From Trichococcus pasteurii (lineage in GTDB: Bacteria; Bacillota; Bacilli; Lactobacillales; Aerococcaceae): 64,000 nt of DNA. This document shows, in pieces, positions 8,269 through 17,591 of the stretch (positions are counted from its first letter, which is position 1; each line of letters starts with the position of its first letter). The DNA lies in contig NZ_FONM01000001.1 in NCBI RefSeq assembly GCF_900112935.1, positions 62,001 to 126,000 on the forward strand, written 5' to 3'. The translations under genes were made by a program, and so were the position numbers. The notes under the pieces were generated by a model, which worked only from the letters and a program-made list of their open reading frames with translations, was not told where the DNA came from and searched no databases.

Positions 8269-9309
8269 TCAATGGACAACCGTAATCTTCTTGGCGCCTT
8301 TTTCGGTAACTTCGCCGATGATGCCGCAGGGAAGGCCCAAAGCCTCGATTTCGGCAAGCAGAGCGGCCGCTTCTTCGACAGGGACGCTCACCAGCAGTCC
8401 GCCGGATGTCTGTGGATCGAAAAGGATCTCCTCCAAGGCATAGTCATCGATCTGGAAGTCCACATCGGCTTCCAGGTGGTTCCGGTTGCGCTGCCCGCCG
8501 GCTGTGATCAGGAATTCCTTGGCTCCCTGATAGGCTCCACTCAGGCAAGGCACACTGTCAGCATAGACCGTCGCTGAACAGCGGTCGCTGACCATTTCCG
8601 ACAGGTGCCCCAACAGGCCGAAACCGGTGATATCCGTACAGCTGTGGACTGTGTAATTTTTCAGAACTTCCGCTGCATAACGATTCAACGTCGTCATCGA
8701 GGTGACTGCTTGATCGAAGGAGTCTTGGGCCATTTCTCCGGCGCTGTAGGCCGTCGTGATGATGCCGGTACCTAATGGCTTCGTCAGCAGCAAGACATCG
8801 CCCGGGATGCACGTGTCATTCCGGTAGATCCGATCGGGATGGACTCTTCCCAATACCGAGAGGCCGTATTTAGGCTGGGGGTCGTGGATCGAATGTCCGC
8901 CGACCAGTACGCCGCCTGCCTCCTGGACCTTATTGAAGCCGCCAGCCAAAATTTTCCCGAGTGTATCGGTGCTTTTTGTTTCGGGCCAGCAGACGATGTT
9001 CATGGCCGTCAACACTTCGCCGCCCATAGCAAACACATCGCTCAAGGCGTTGGCTGCAGCGATTTCCCCGAAGAGTGTGGCATCCGCGACCATCGCGGGA
9101 AAGAAGTCCAAAGTCTGGATCATGGCCGTTTCGGCGTCTATCCGGAACACCGCCGCATCATCGGACGAGTCGAAACCGACCAAAAAATTCGGGTTCTCCT
9201 GTTTCGGAAACTGACTGAGCAGGTCGCCCAGAACGCCGGGACCGATCTTCGCATTGCACCCCCCGCAGATAAATAGTTCATTTGATAATTCCTGTTCCAT
9301 ATTGTTCAC
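8269..9309 (-). CDS. selD: Selenide, water dikinase (selenophosphate synthetase) SelD
   Basis: Makes selenophosphate from selenide and ATP. The 346-residue protein keeps the catalytic pair as Cys18 and Lys21 in CGGCNAKIGPGVL; the position that is Cys19 in E. coli is Ala here. It is a Cys, not a selenocysteine, enzyme. Further family landmarks are DSSDDAAVF, the GGHSIHDPQPKYGLSVLG strand and DPQTSGGLLVSV near the C-terminus. The start follows AGGAGTGAACA. First gene of selD-yedF-DUF3343-csd. With no selA, selB, selC or Sec tRNA in view, its visible customers are SelU and possibly the molybdenum hydroxylase at 31-35 kb. Confidence 0.95.
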   Translation of the reverse strand: MNNMEQELSNELFICGGCNAKIGPGVLGDLLSQFPKQENPNFLVGFDSSDDAAVFRIDAETAMIQTLDFFPAMVADATLFGEIAAANALSDVFAMGGEVLTAMNIVCWPETKSTDTLGKILAGGFNKVQEAGGVLVGGHSIHDPQPKYGLSVLGRVHPDRIYRNDTCIPGDVLLLTKPLGTGIITTAYSAGEMAQDSFDQAVTSMTTLNRYAAEVLKNYTVHSCTDITGFGLLGHLSEMVSDRCSATVYADSVPCLSGAYQGAKEFLITAGGQRNRNHLEADVDFQIDDYALEEILFDPQTSGGLLVSVPVEEAAALLAEIEALGLPCGIIGEVTEKGAKKITVVH

Positions 9310-9339
9310 TCCTGTAGGTCATGACGTATTCACCTTATA

Positions 9340-9345
9340 ATTATA
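9340..9345 (-). promoter_or_regulatory. -10 box of the selD operon promoter
   Basis: On the minus strand TATAAT (9340-9345) lies in TGTGGTATATAATTATAAGG. The -35 is weak (CTTATG-like), 16-17 bp upstream. It lies 31 bp before the selD start codon. Confidence 0.45.
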
Positions 9346-9567
9346 TACCACAGGTCAAAACATAAGGCGGATAATCTGCATATTTAATAAGTAGATTCTC
9401 CTATTGAGTCAGAATAGTAACATTTTTTGTGCGAAAAAAGAGGCCGCGGATGTGATATGATGAAGAGGTCATTTCTGACTGTCCGCCATTGCTTTATTGA
9501 GTGCAGGCAGGATCCTTCAGGAATATTCGGTTAACAGGAAAAGATAAACAATTAAGGATGGGTGCAA

Positions 9568-11757
9568 GTGGAGGACAAAGAATTATTGTACGCGACGCTA
9601 AAAAAATATTTCGGATATGACAGTTTCCGGGAAGGCCAAGAGGAATTGATCACGAATACCCTGCAAGGGAAAGACGTGCTCGGAATCATGCCGACAAGCG
9701 GAGGGAAATCGCTCTGTTACCAACTGCCGGCATTGCTGCTGGAGGGCATGACGATTGTCGTATCCCCGCTCGTGTCCTTGATGAAGGATCAGGTCGATAG
9801 CCTGCGGGAAATGGGGATTGCCGCGGCGTACCTGAACAGCACGCTTTCCAGAGAAGAATTCATGCAATTGATGGACGACATGCGTTCCGGCCAGCTCAAA
9901 CTGCTTTACATCGCGCCAGAACGGATCGACAACGAGTCGTTCATGAATGCGTTGCGCTTTGTGAAGGTGCCGTTGCTGGTGGTCGATGAGGCCCACTGCA
10001 TCTCGCAATGGGGCAGCGATTTCCGTCCTTCCTACCAAGGCGTGGCCCGGTTGTACGATGTTTTCGACAGGCGCCCGCGGGTTGCCGCCTTCACCGCCAC
10101 GGCCACCGAACCGGTCCAGGACGATATCTTGGTCCAATTGCGCCTGCAGAATCCGTTCCGCTTGGTGACCGGTTTCGACCGCAGCAACTTGGCCTTCAGC
10201 GTGGAAAAACCCGCCGACAAGTTCAGGTTCCTCGTGAAGGACCTCAATCCGAAGGAAGCGAGCATCATCTATTGCTCGACCCGAAAAAATGTGGAATCGG
10301 TCCAGAAGAAATTGGAACAAAAAGGCTTTGCCGTGACGCTTTACCATGCCGGGCTGCCGGAACATGAGCGCCAGCGGAACCAGGATGATTTCCTGTTCGA
10401 CCGCAAACCGATCATGGTCGCGACCAATGCTTTCGGCATGGGGATAGACAAAAGCAACGTTCGGACCGTTTACCACTACAACATGCCCAAAAACATCGAA
10501 AGCTATTATCAAGAAGCCGGAAGGGCTGGGCGTGACGGAGAAGAAGCGCGCGTCATCCTGCTGTTTTCGACGCAGGACATCATCATCAATCAGTTGCTGA
10601 ACAGCAAGACGAACGACAGCGAAGCGACCAACAAATTGAACAAGATGATCAATTACTGTTACACGAACCAATGCCTGCGCCGGTACATACTGGAATATTT
10701 CGGCGAAACGACAGCGGAGCTTGATTGCCAACACTGCTCCAATTGTCTGCGCCGCACAGAGCAGATCGACATCACTGAAGAAGCCCAAAAAATCCTGTCC
10801 TGCGTCGTGAGGGTGCGCGGGCGTTACGGCGTCCAGAAAATCATCGGCATCCTGACGGGGAGCAAACAGAAGGGCATCACCGATTTCGGCTTGGATCAAC
10901 TGAAGACATACGGACTGATGAGCGCCTATAATGATGGGGAAATCCGTGAAATGATCGGTGTTTTGATTGCGGATGAATACTTGCAGGTGACGGGCGATCA
11001 GTACCCGCTGATCCAAGTCACTCCGAAAGCGCTGGAAATCCTGAAGGAAGGGAAAAAAGTTGGGATGTCCTATGCGGTCGAGAGCGAAAAGGGAACCGCC
11101 AAACAGAGCGGAGGCGGCTTGTACGATACCGAGCTGTTCGACCGGCTGCGCAGTGTGCGCACGGAAATGGCGAATGAGCACGGGATTCCTTCCTATATCG
11201 TCTTTTCGGACAGCACGCTGCATGAGATGGCCCGCAACTTTCCGACCGATGATGACGCCTTCCTGCGTTTGTCCGGGGTCGGCGAGACGAAGCTGGAGCG
11301 CTACGGCGAGGTGTTCATGGGCGTCATTTCCGATTATCTGAAAGAGTTCCCTGATGCCGAAGCGGTTCTGCAGCAAAAACGGCAAGAGCAGAAAGAGCTG
11401 CCAGGCAATCCGGAATCCGCGGGAAAACGCCCGAAACCAGCTCAGAAAAATTACGCCGGCACTACTTTTGAGGAAACCTACCGCCTGTACCAGGAAGGCA
11501 AGACGGTCGAGGAAATCATCGCCATCAGAGGATTGGCGCGGATGACCATAGAAAACCATTTCCGTCATTTGGCTGAACAGTCGGCCTACGAAATGCGTTT
11601 GACGGATTTCGTCACGGCTGAACAGGCGGAGGCCATCAACAGAGCAATCGAGGAAGCCGAGGATCAGCACCTGAAACCCCTCAAGGAAAAGCTTGGGGAC
11701 GACTACAGCTATTTCCAGATTGGGATGGTACTGGCTTTCCGGAAAAGAGAAAATTAA
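9568..11757 (+). CDS. recQ: ATP-dependent DNA helicase RecQ
   Basis: 3'-5' DNA helicase for recombination and fork repair. About 729 residues: Walker A MPTSGGKSLCYQLPAL, DEAH box VVDEAHCISQWG, motif VI YQEAGRAGRDG, a zinc site of four Cys (CLRRYILEYFG...CQHCSNC), a winged-helix RQC domain, an HRDC domain (DSTLHEMARNFPTDDDAFLRL) and a C-terminal helix-turn-helix extension as in YocI/RecQ of Firmicutes. The likely start is GTG 9568, six bases after AAGGATGG; GTG 9562 would touch that site. A terminator follows. A 690-codon open frame on the opposite strand is a shadow. Confidence 0.93.
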   Translation: MEDKELLYATLKKYFGYDSFREGQEELITNTLQGKDVLGIMPTSGGKSLCYQLPALLLEGMTIVVSPLVSLMKDQVDSLREMGIAAAYLNSTLSREEFMQLMDDMRSGQLKLLYIAPERIDNESFMNALRFVKVPLLVVDEAHCISQWGSDFRPSYQGVARLYDVFDRRPRVAAFTATATEPVQDDILVQLRLQNPFRLVTGFDRSNLAFSVEKPADKFRFLVKDLNPKEASIIYCSTRKNVESVQKKLEQKGFAVTLYHAGLPEHERQRNQDDFLFDRKPIMVATNAFGMGIDKSNVRTVYHYNMPKNIESYYQEAGRAGRDGEEARVILLFSTQDIIINQLLNSKTNDSEATNKLNKMINYCYTNQCLRRYILEYFGETTAELDCQHCSNCLRRTEQIDITEEAQKILSCVVRVRGRYGVQKIIGILTGSKQKGITDFGLDQLKTYGLMSAYNDGEIREMIGVLIADEYLQVTGDQYPLIQVTPKALEILKEGKKVGMSYAVESEKGTAKQSGGGLYDTELFDRLRSVRTEMANEHGIPSYIVFSDSTLHEMARNFPTDDDAFLRLSGVGETKLERYGEVFMGVISDYLKEFPDAEAVLQQKRQEQKELPGNPESAGKRPKPAQKNYAGTTFEETYRLYQEGKTVEEIIAIRGLARMTIENHFRHLAEQSAYEMRLTDFVTAEQAEAINRAIEEAEDQHLKPLKEKLGDDYSYFQIGMVLAFRKREN

Positions 11758-11769
11758 TCGTATTTAGAT

Positions 11770-11813
11770 AAATTCCAGGGACGCCTCGACATGAGGTGTC
11801 CCTGGAATTTTTA
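11770..11813 (+). terminator. Terminator after recQ
   Basis: AAATTCCAGGGACGCCTC and GAGGTGTCCCTGGAATTT arms, then a T-run. Confidence 0.85.
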
Positions 11814-11897
11814 GCTAGTCTGATTTTTGGTCAACGGGCACGCTCTTTTGATCAAAAAAGTCCAACTGTTTATTTTTGGTAAGCAGAGTATATTTGG

Positions 11898-11903
11898 TAT
11901 AAT
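11898..11903 (+). promoter_or_regulatory. -10 box upstream of the L,D-transpeptidase
   Basis: TATAAT in TTTGGTATAATAGAGG, about 70 bp before the start codon. The -35 is not convincing. Confidence 0.45.
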
Positions 11904-11974
11904 AGAGGAAAGAGAGCGGTTACGAATGGACGCTCCAATTCTTGTCGCTTTTGCTCCTGCCGGGAGGGATTATC

Positions 11975-13633
11975 ATGAGAAGGAACATTTTGTTTATTCT
12001 GTTAGGGTTGTTCATTGTTGCCGGATTAGCCCCTGCCCGCATCGCCGCTCCAGCATATTCGTTGGAGAACGGTGCTGTTCTCCAACAAAGTTTACTGGAC
12101 CTTTACCATCCAGCGCACATAAAAATAGAGAGCGCGCTTGCCGAAACCGGCAATGATCATATCACGCAGCATACAAGAAGTGTTGTTGCCCTGTTGAGGG
12201 CACTGGATAGCCAGCCTTCAACGCAAACGGCCGGCAACGCTGAATTAGTTTATACGACTTACTTACAGGATAGCGGCTGGCAATCCGAAGTCCAGGAAGG
12301 CGCAATCAGCGGTGGGGCGGCTTTGCCGCTCGAAGCCATCCGGGTGCGCTTGACCCATTTGGCCGAAGCGGGCAGCGTTTCTTATCGGACTTATCGTCAG
12401 GACAGTGGTTGGTCAGGCTATGCCAAAAACGGCGAGACGGCCGGAACGACAGGGGCCGGCGAAGCGGTCGAGGCCGTGCAATTCAAGCTTACGGGTGCTT
12501 TGGCGGCTCAATACGATCTTTATTACCGGGTGCAAACGAGCCGATTCGGATGGCTCGACTGGGCCGGAAACGGAGAAACAGCCGGAACAGATGGTTTCCG
12601 CTATCCGATCGAAGGGATCGAAATCGTTCTGATGAACAAGGAACAGACTTTTTTAGGCAAACGTGAGCAGAGCTTCATCAAACGGACCGAACCTGTTTTG
12701 TCCTACGGCAGCTATCTGACGGGTTCGGGTTGGCAGGAGCCTGTCCTCAATCCGGGACAAAGCGGATCTCCGGATTCTTCGCAATCCTTGGAAGGCTTGC
12801 AGGCGAAATTGGCCTCCCAGCCTTATCCAGGGTCGGTTTCCTACCGAGCCGCCACAAGTGAAAACGGTTGGTTCGAGTGGACGCAGGACGGATTGGAAGC
12901 GGGACTGCCCGGAACAGGCCAACGCATCGAGCGGATCGAAATGCAGTTGACGGATGAACTGGCTGCGCATTATGATATCTATTATCAGGTCCATGTGCCC
13001 GGAGTGGGATGGCTGGATTGGGCCAAGAATGGCGAAACGGCTGGAACACAAGGTTACGACTATGACGTCAGCGCCGTCCAGATGCAATTGGTCCAAAAAG
13101 ATGCCGTAGCGCCGGGGAACACGGCAGTCGCTTTCATGAAATACGTACCGAAACCGCCGCCTGTTCCGGTTGCACCGCCTGTCCCAACCTATCCGACGGG
13201 ACCCGATTGGACTGTCCAGGATGGCAACTTCCGTACGAATGCCGGCACCAACTACCATGTCGGCTCAAGCTTCATCATCATCAGCATCGCCTACCAGCGC
13301 GTCTGGGCTTATATCGGCAACCAGCAGATCGTCAACGCTCCGGTCATAACCGGCCGGCCTTCGATGCCGACGCCGAGAGGGCTGTTCGCGATCCAGCCGT
13401 ATAAGGAATCGCCGAGTGTCCTGATCGGTGAAGATTACGAGTCGCCTGTCCAATATTGGATCCCATTTTTGGGGAATGCCTACGGTTTGCATGACGCCTC
13501 TTGGCAGACCCAAGGCTTCGGCGGCGACCTTTATCTGTATTTGGGATCGCACGGCTGCGTCAACACCCCTTACTATGCGGTCCAAACGCTTTACAATACC
13601 TATTCCGTGGGCACCCCGGTCGTAGTTTATTGA
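11975..13633 (+). CDS. Secreted L,D-transpeptidase with six ChW repeats
   Basis: A 552-residue exported protein. Residues 1-29 form a signal peptide (MRRNILFILLGLFIVAGLAP...APAYS). Two blocks of three ChW-type repeats follow (about 93-220 and 244-373), each with a GW or GWLDWA core and a GETAGT/GIEIQL ending. A Pro-rich linker (391-408) leads to a YkuD catalytic domain ending in the active-site SHGCVN motif with upstream GLHDASW. YkuD enzymes form 3-3 cross-links in peptidoglycan or attach proteins to it; ChW repeats are thought to bind cell-surface or substrate polymers. The start follows GGGAGGGATTATC. Combining the two domains is unusual. Confidence 0.9.
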   Translation: MRRNILFILLGLFIVAGLAPARIAAPAYSLENGAVLQQSLLDLYHPAHIKIESALAETGNDHITQHTRSVVALLRALDSQPSTQTAGNAELVYTTYLQDSGWQSEVQEGAISGGAALPLEAIRVRLTHLAEAGSVSYRTYRQDSGWSGYAKNGETAGTTGAGEAVEAVQFKLTGALAAQYDLYYRVQTSRFGWLDWAGNGETAGTDGFRYPIEGIEIVLMNKEQTFLGKREQSFIKRTEPVLSYGSYLTGSGWQEPVLNPGQSGSPDSSQSLEGLQAKLASQPYPGSVSYRAATSENGWFEWTQDGLEAGLPGTGQRIERIEMQLTDELAAHYDIYYQVHVPGVGWLDWAKNGETAGTQGYDYDVSAVQMQLVQKDAVAPGNTAVAFMKYVPKPPPVPVAPPVPTYPTGPDWTVQDGNFRTNAGTNYHVGSSFIIISIAYQRVWAYIGNQQIVNAPVITGRPSMPTPRGLFAIQPYKESPSVLIGEDYESPVQYWIPFLGNAYGLHDASWQTQGFGGDLYLYLGSHGCVNTPYYAVQTLYNTYSVGTPVVVY

Positions 13634-13681
13634 CCGGAAGATGCCGGCAAAATCAAAAATAATGAACAAGCAGGTGAATGT

Positions 13682-14680
13682 GTGACTAAGAAAAAGATAT
13701 TGATGATCGGAACGGGCGGTACGATCGCCTCCAAAATAACGCCGAACGGACTCGATCCCCAGCTGACATCCGAAGAGATACTGGCTTTTATCCCCGGTAT
13801 CTCCGAAATATGCGAGGTCGATACCCTGCAGATCTGCAATATCGACAGCACCAACATCGCGCCAGACATTTGGGTGCTGATGACGGACACCATCAGGGGA
13901 AAGTATGAACAATATGACGGATTTGTCGTCACCCACGGAACCGACACAATGGCTTATACGGCTGCCGCGCTTTCCTATATGATCCAGGATTCCCCCAAAC
14001 CGATCATCATTACCGGTGCCCAAAAGCCGATCAATATGGAAATCACCGATTCGAAGACGAATCTCTTCGATAGTTTCCTGTACGCATCGTCCGATTCCGC
14101 CAGTGGTGTCCAGATCGTCTTCAACGGGAAGGTCATCCTCGGAACACGGGCAAGGAAGACGCATTCCAAAAGCTTCCAGGCTTTTTCCAGCATCAATTAC
14201 CCTTATTTGGCGATCATCCAGGACGGCCGCGTGATCTCCTACATCACGAAGGAAAAAGCGGGAGCACCGCGTTTCTATGATAGTCTGGATGCGAAGGTCG
14301 CTTTGTTCAAGCTTACGCCGGGAGTGGATTCGGATATTCTTGCTTACATGCTTGAGCGGAACGATGCCGTCATCATCGAAAGCTATGGAGTGGGCGGCAT
14401 CCCTTCGGCGCCCGAGTATGGATATTTCAAGGTCATCAATCACTGGATCGGAAAAGGCAAGACGGTTGTCATGACGACGCAGGTCCCGAATGAAGGCAGC
14501 GACATGGAAATCTACAAAGTCGGACACGAACTGAAGGCCCGGGTCAATATTCTGGAAGCCTACGACATGATTACGGAAGCGGTCGTATGCAAACTGATGT
14601 GGATCCTGGGCCAGACGCAGGATCCGGCCCGGATCAAGGAGCTGTTCTACACCACGATCAGCAACGATATCCTGTATTAA
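13682..14680 (+). CDS. ansA: L-asparaginase, type I (cytosolic)
   Basis: Hydrolyses L-asparagine to aspartate and ammonia. The 332-residue protein has both catalytic threonine motifs, MIGTGGTIASK near the N-terminus and VVTHGTDTMAYTAAALSY around residue 83, plus ITGAQKPI. There is no signal peptide, which points to the cytosolic type I form. The start is GTG after GCAGGTGAATGT. It lies 48 bp after the L,D-transpeptidase with no terminator between, so the two may share a transcript. A strong terminator follows. Confidence 0.92.
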   Translation: MTKKKILMIGTGGTIASKITPNGLDPQLTSEEILAFIPGISEICEVDTLQICNIDSTNIAPDIWVLMTDTIRGKYEQYDGFVVTHGTDTMAYTAAALSYMIQDSPKPIIITGAQKPINMEITDSKTNLFDSFLYASSDSASGVQIVFNGKVILGTRARKTHSKSFQAFSSINYPYLAIIQDGRVISYITKEKAGAPRFYDSLDAKVALFKLTPGVDSDILAYMLERNDAVIIESYGVGGIPSAPEYGYFKVINHWIGKGKTVVMTTQVPNEGSDMEIYKVGHELKARVNILEAYDMITEAVVCKLMWILGQTQDPARIKELFYTTISNDILY

Positions 14681-14725
14681 AAGAGCGGAAAAGCCATCCA
14701 CTGCGAGGGCTTTTCCGCTCTTTTC
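14679..14725 (+). terminator. Terminator after ansA
   Basis: Perfect arms AAAAGAGCGGAAAAGCC and GGCTTTTCCGCTCTTTT, starting at the ansA stop codon. Confidence 0.85.
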
Positions 14726-14798
14726 CATTTATGTGATGTCATTTATTCTTGTCGGTATCTAAGCAGCCGCACCTGAACCTGATTCATCCCTAGTCAAT

Positions 14799-15362
14799 CT
14801 AAAACCCGTAGCTTCCGGTCGGTGTGTCCAGAAAGAGCGGCAGGGCGGGGGGCTGGAAACTGAACAGCACAAACGCAATTGTGAAAAGAAGCCAGAGAGC
14901 GGCTGCCACTCCAAGCAAAATGCGGCGAGGCTCGACATATCGATAGGTGCGGAAAGCCAACAGTTGACCGCTGGTGATGCCGAAAATGAACAGCAGCCCG
15001 TCAGTGAAAAGGGATTCGATGCCGAAAGCGCCTTTGAGCGTGTAGAATCCGGTGACGATTAGGAGCGGGCAGAACAGCATGGACACGATTCCCGCCAGCA
15101 ACCAGCGGGATGGCGAAAGCAGGTGCTTTTTTCCGAAAAAGAGGAAGATGAAGAAAAACCACAGGAAGGTGGACCAGTAACTCATTTTCAGATGTTCCCA
15201 GACACTCTCGTTCACGGGGACGAAAGGTGCTGCCCATTCCGCATTCCCTAACCATGCGAATGCGAAATGGGACAGGCCGCCGAACATCAGAATGAATGGG
15301 ATGCCGGCAACAAAGGAACGGATCACGAATGCATCTGATCGGAAAACTCTCTTTTCAGTCAT
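14799..15362 (-). CDS. DUF6512-like integral membrane protein
   Basis: A 187-residue protein with about six hydrophobic segments. The stretch IPFILMFGGLSHFAFAWLGN...VPVNESVWEHLKM is the signature I associate with the DUF6512 family of Firmicutes; no function is established. The start chosen is the ATG at 15360-15362 after AGAGGTCCTTGCG; a longer frame to 15440 has no ribosome site. It ends 40 bp beyond a hydrophobic PLFLDTPTGSYGF tail. It lies alone between two terminators. Confidence 0.7.
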   Translation of the reverse strand: MTEKRVFRSDAFVIRSFVAGIPFILMFGGLSHFAFAWLGNAEWAAPFVPVNESVWEHLKMSYWSTFLWFFFIFLFFGKKHLLSPSRWLLAGIVSMLFCPLLIVTGFYTLKGAFGIESLFTDGLLFIFGITSGQLLAFRTYRYVEPRRILLGVAAALWLLFTIAFVLFSFQPPALPLFLDTPTGSYGF

Positions 15363-15477
15363 CGCAAGGACCTCTTTCTCTCGGGCCGGCAATCGGCAGA
15401 TGCCAGGTGGATGAATCATCCTTCGTGATAATTTTACCACGCGCTGCTCCTTGTTTCATCTAAATTGGCTGCATGAC

Positions 15478-15533
15478 AAAACACCCCACAGAATGGCAGT
15501 TCCTACTCGGAGCGCCCATTCTGCGGGGTGTTT
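15478..15533. terminator. Hairpin between the repeat and the DUF6512-like gene
   Basis: AAACACCCCACAGAATGG and CCCATTCTGCGGGGTGTTT are near-perfect arms with A- and T-runs outside. It lies just beyond repeat copy B and would end the minus-strand ABC operon transcript. Confidence 0.75.
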
Positions 15534-15540
15534 CACATGT

Positions 15541-15697
15541 TTGTAAAGCGTTCCATGCATCCAAAAATGATGGCTAGCTTCACGGGTTAGCCCTTCGGAA
15601 ATTAGATAAATCTGACCCATTGCGCTCTGCGATGCTCATTCAGGGCCAGATTTCCTAAATTTCTTTCAGGGCTGAACGAACCCGTTCCGCTTTTCTT
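15541..15697 (-). repeat. Copy B of the palindromic intergenic repeat, downstream of the first ABC exporter operon
   Basis: Read on the minus strand it starts TAAGAAAAGCGGAACGGG 8 bp after the stop codon of the ABC gene, continues TTCAGCCCTGAAAGAAATTTAGG and GAGCATCGCAGAGCGCAATG, and closes with AAGGGCTAACCCGTGAAGCTAGCC and GGATGCATGGAACGC. It aligns over its whole length with copy C (41803-41962) and at both ends with copy A. Arms of roughly 45 bases are inverted around a short centre. Confidence 0.88.
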
Positions 15698-15704
15698 AAA
15701 TGCT

Positions 15705-17591
15705 TTATTCGAGCTCGAATGCTCCTGTATAAAGCTGATAATATTTTCCTTGCTCGCCGATCAATTTCTCGTGATCGCCGCGTTCGATGATGCGGCCTTG
15801 TTCCATCAGCATGATCACATCGGCATTCTGGATCGTGGACAGGCGGTGGGCGATGACGAATACGGTGCGTCCGTGCATCAAAGCATCCATGCCGCGCTGA
15901 ACAATCGATTCCGTCCGCGTATCGATGCTGGAAGTCGCTTCATCCAAGATCATGACGGGAGGATCGGCAACAGCCGCACGGGCAATCGAAAGCAATTGCT
16001 TCTGCCCTTGGGATAGGCCTTCACCGTCGCCGGAAATGACTGTTTGGTATCCCAACGGCAAACGGGAGATGAAATCATCGGCATTTGCCAAGCGTGCTGC
16101 CGCATAGATTTCTTCATCGGATGCGTGCAGATTGCCGTAACGGATATTTTCAAGAATCGTTCCGGTAAAGAGGTTGGTATCCTGCAACACGATACCCAGG
16201 GAACGGCGCAGGTCATTTTTCTTGATGTCTGAGATGTCGATGCCGTCATAAACGATTTTTCCGTCCTGGATATCGTAGAAACGATTGATCAGGTTCGTTA
16301 TGGTCGTCTTGCCGGCGCCCGTCGATCCCACGAAAGCGACCTTCTCGCCGGGATGGGCATAGAGGCTGATGTCATGCAGAATCTGTTTGTCGGGATTGTA
16401 GGAGAAGTCGACGTCAAAGAATCGGACATCACCGGTCAGTTGCGTATAGCGGACCGATCCGTCTGCTTGAGGCACTTTCCATGCCCAAAGTCCGGTATGG
16501 TTTTCGGCTTCCTTGACTTCATCACCGACCATGGTTGCATTCACCAAGGTTACGGTGCCTTCATCCAACTCCGGTTGTTCATCCATCAATTCGAAAATCC
16601 GCTCAGCACCCGCCAAAGCCATCACGATCGATGAAACTTGTTGGGAGATTTGGTTGACCGGCATCGTGAAGGAACGGCTCAACTGCAGGAAGGAAGCGAT
16701 CGCCCCCAAGGTCAGGCCGCCGAAACCTGATACAGCCATGGCTCCTCCGAACATAGCGATCAGAGCATATTGCAGGAAGCCCAGATTCCCCAGGATCGGC
16801 ATCAGGATATTTGCGTAGATGTTTGCGTTCGTCGCGCTCTCGCGCAACTCGTCATTGAGTTTATCGAAACGTTCCTTGGATTCCGTTTCGCGTCCGAAGA
16901 CTTTCACTTCTTTTTGCCCATGCATCATTTCCTCGATATAGCCATTCACTTTACCGAGCGTCTGCTGCTGCTTGACGAAGTTGACGGAACTCTTGCCGCC
17001 GATCGTTTTCGTGACTGTGATCGACAAAGCGACCATCAGGACGACGATTAGCGTCAGCGGCAAACTTACCGCCAGCATCGCAGCGAATACGCTGATGATC
17101 GTGACCAGGGAAGAAAAGGCCATCGGGATGCTTTGCGAAAGCATCTGGCGCAAAGTATCGATATCATTGGTGTAGCGGCTCATGACATCCCCGTGCGCAT
17201 GAGTATCGAAATATTTGATCGGCAAGGTCTGCATATGCGCGAACAGCTCATCGCGGATTTTTTTCTGGATTCCCTGGGAAATGGAGACCATCAGGATGTT
17301 GTAGACATAAGTCGCCACGACACCGACCATGTAAATGCCGGCCATCATTGCGATTGCACGGTACATGCTGGTGAAGACTGGGTTGGTTACCCCCAATAAA
17401 GGCGTGATATATTCATCAATCAGCGTCTTAAGGAAAAGCGAACCCACAACATTGGCAAGGGCGCTTATGAGGATACAGATCAATACAAGGCTAAAGGTGA
17501 ATTTGTGGCCTTTGGAAATATAGGACAGGAGGCGTTTTGTCGTTTTGCCGGCATCTTTGGCTCCGCGCCGTTTTGGTTGATTAGGCTTCAT
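15705..17591 (-). CDS. Heterodimeric ABC multidrug exporter subunit with canonical catalytic site (EfrB/BmrD-like)
   Basis: A fused TMD-NBD exporter half of about 628 residues. Six membrane helices precede an NBD with Walker A GSTGAGKTT, signature LSQGQKQ and Walker B VMILDEATSS, so the catalytic Glu is present. Its partner at 17581 has Asp at that place, the usual asymmetric pair of EfrAB, BmrCD and LmrCD. The start is the ATG at 17589-17591, 11 bp inside the partner gene, after AAGGGGGAAAAATTGCTG; a longer frame to 17681 overlaps the partner more deeply. Repeat copy B begins just after the stop. Substrates are likely drugs or lipids, not determinable here. Confidence 0.9.
   Translation of the reverse strand: MKPNQPKRRGAKDAGKTTKRLLSYISKGHKFTFSLVLICILISALANVVGSLFLKTLIDEYITPLLGVTNPVFTSMYRAIAMMAGIYMVGVVATYVYNILMVSISQGIQKKIRDELFAHMQTLPIKYFDTHAHGDVMSRYTNDIDTLRQMLSQSIPMAFSSLVTIISVFAAMLAVSLPLTLIVVLMVALSITVTKTIGGKSSVNFVKQQQTLGKVNGYIEEMMHGQKEVKVFGRETESKERFDKLNDELRESATNANIYANILMPILGNLGFLQYALIAMFGGAMAVSGFGGLTLGAIASFLQLSRSFTMPVNQISQQVSSIVMALAGAERIFELMDEQPELDEGTVTLVNATMVGDEVKEAENHTGLWAWKVPQADGSVRYTQLTGDVRFFDVDFSYNPDKQILHDISLYAHPGEKVAFVGSTGAGKTTITNLINRFYDIQDGKIVYDGIDISDIKKNDLRRSLGIVLQDTNLFTGTILENIRYGNLHASDEEIYAAARLANADDFISRLPLGYQTVISGDGEGLSQGQKQLLSIARAAVADPPVMILDEATSSIDTRTESIVQRGMDALMHGRTVFVIAHRLSTIQNADVIMLMEQGRIIERGDHEKLIGEQGKYYQLYTGAFELE

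Noticed and set aside
9598-11670. 690-codon open frame antisense to recQ
   Set aside because: It mirrors the recQ reading frame, has no ribosome site or family motif, and reads as low-complexity Phe/Gln/His/Arg-rich sequence. RecQ motifs on the plus strand are complete.
13265-14728. 487-codon minus-strand frame opposite ansA and the L,D-transpeptidase end
   Set aside because: The plus strand holds complete catalytic motifs for both proteins; the minus frame starts in the ansA terminator.
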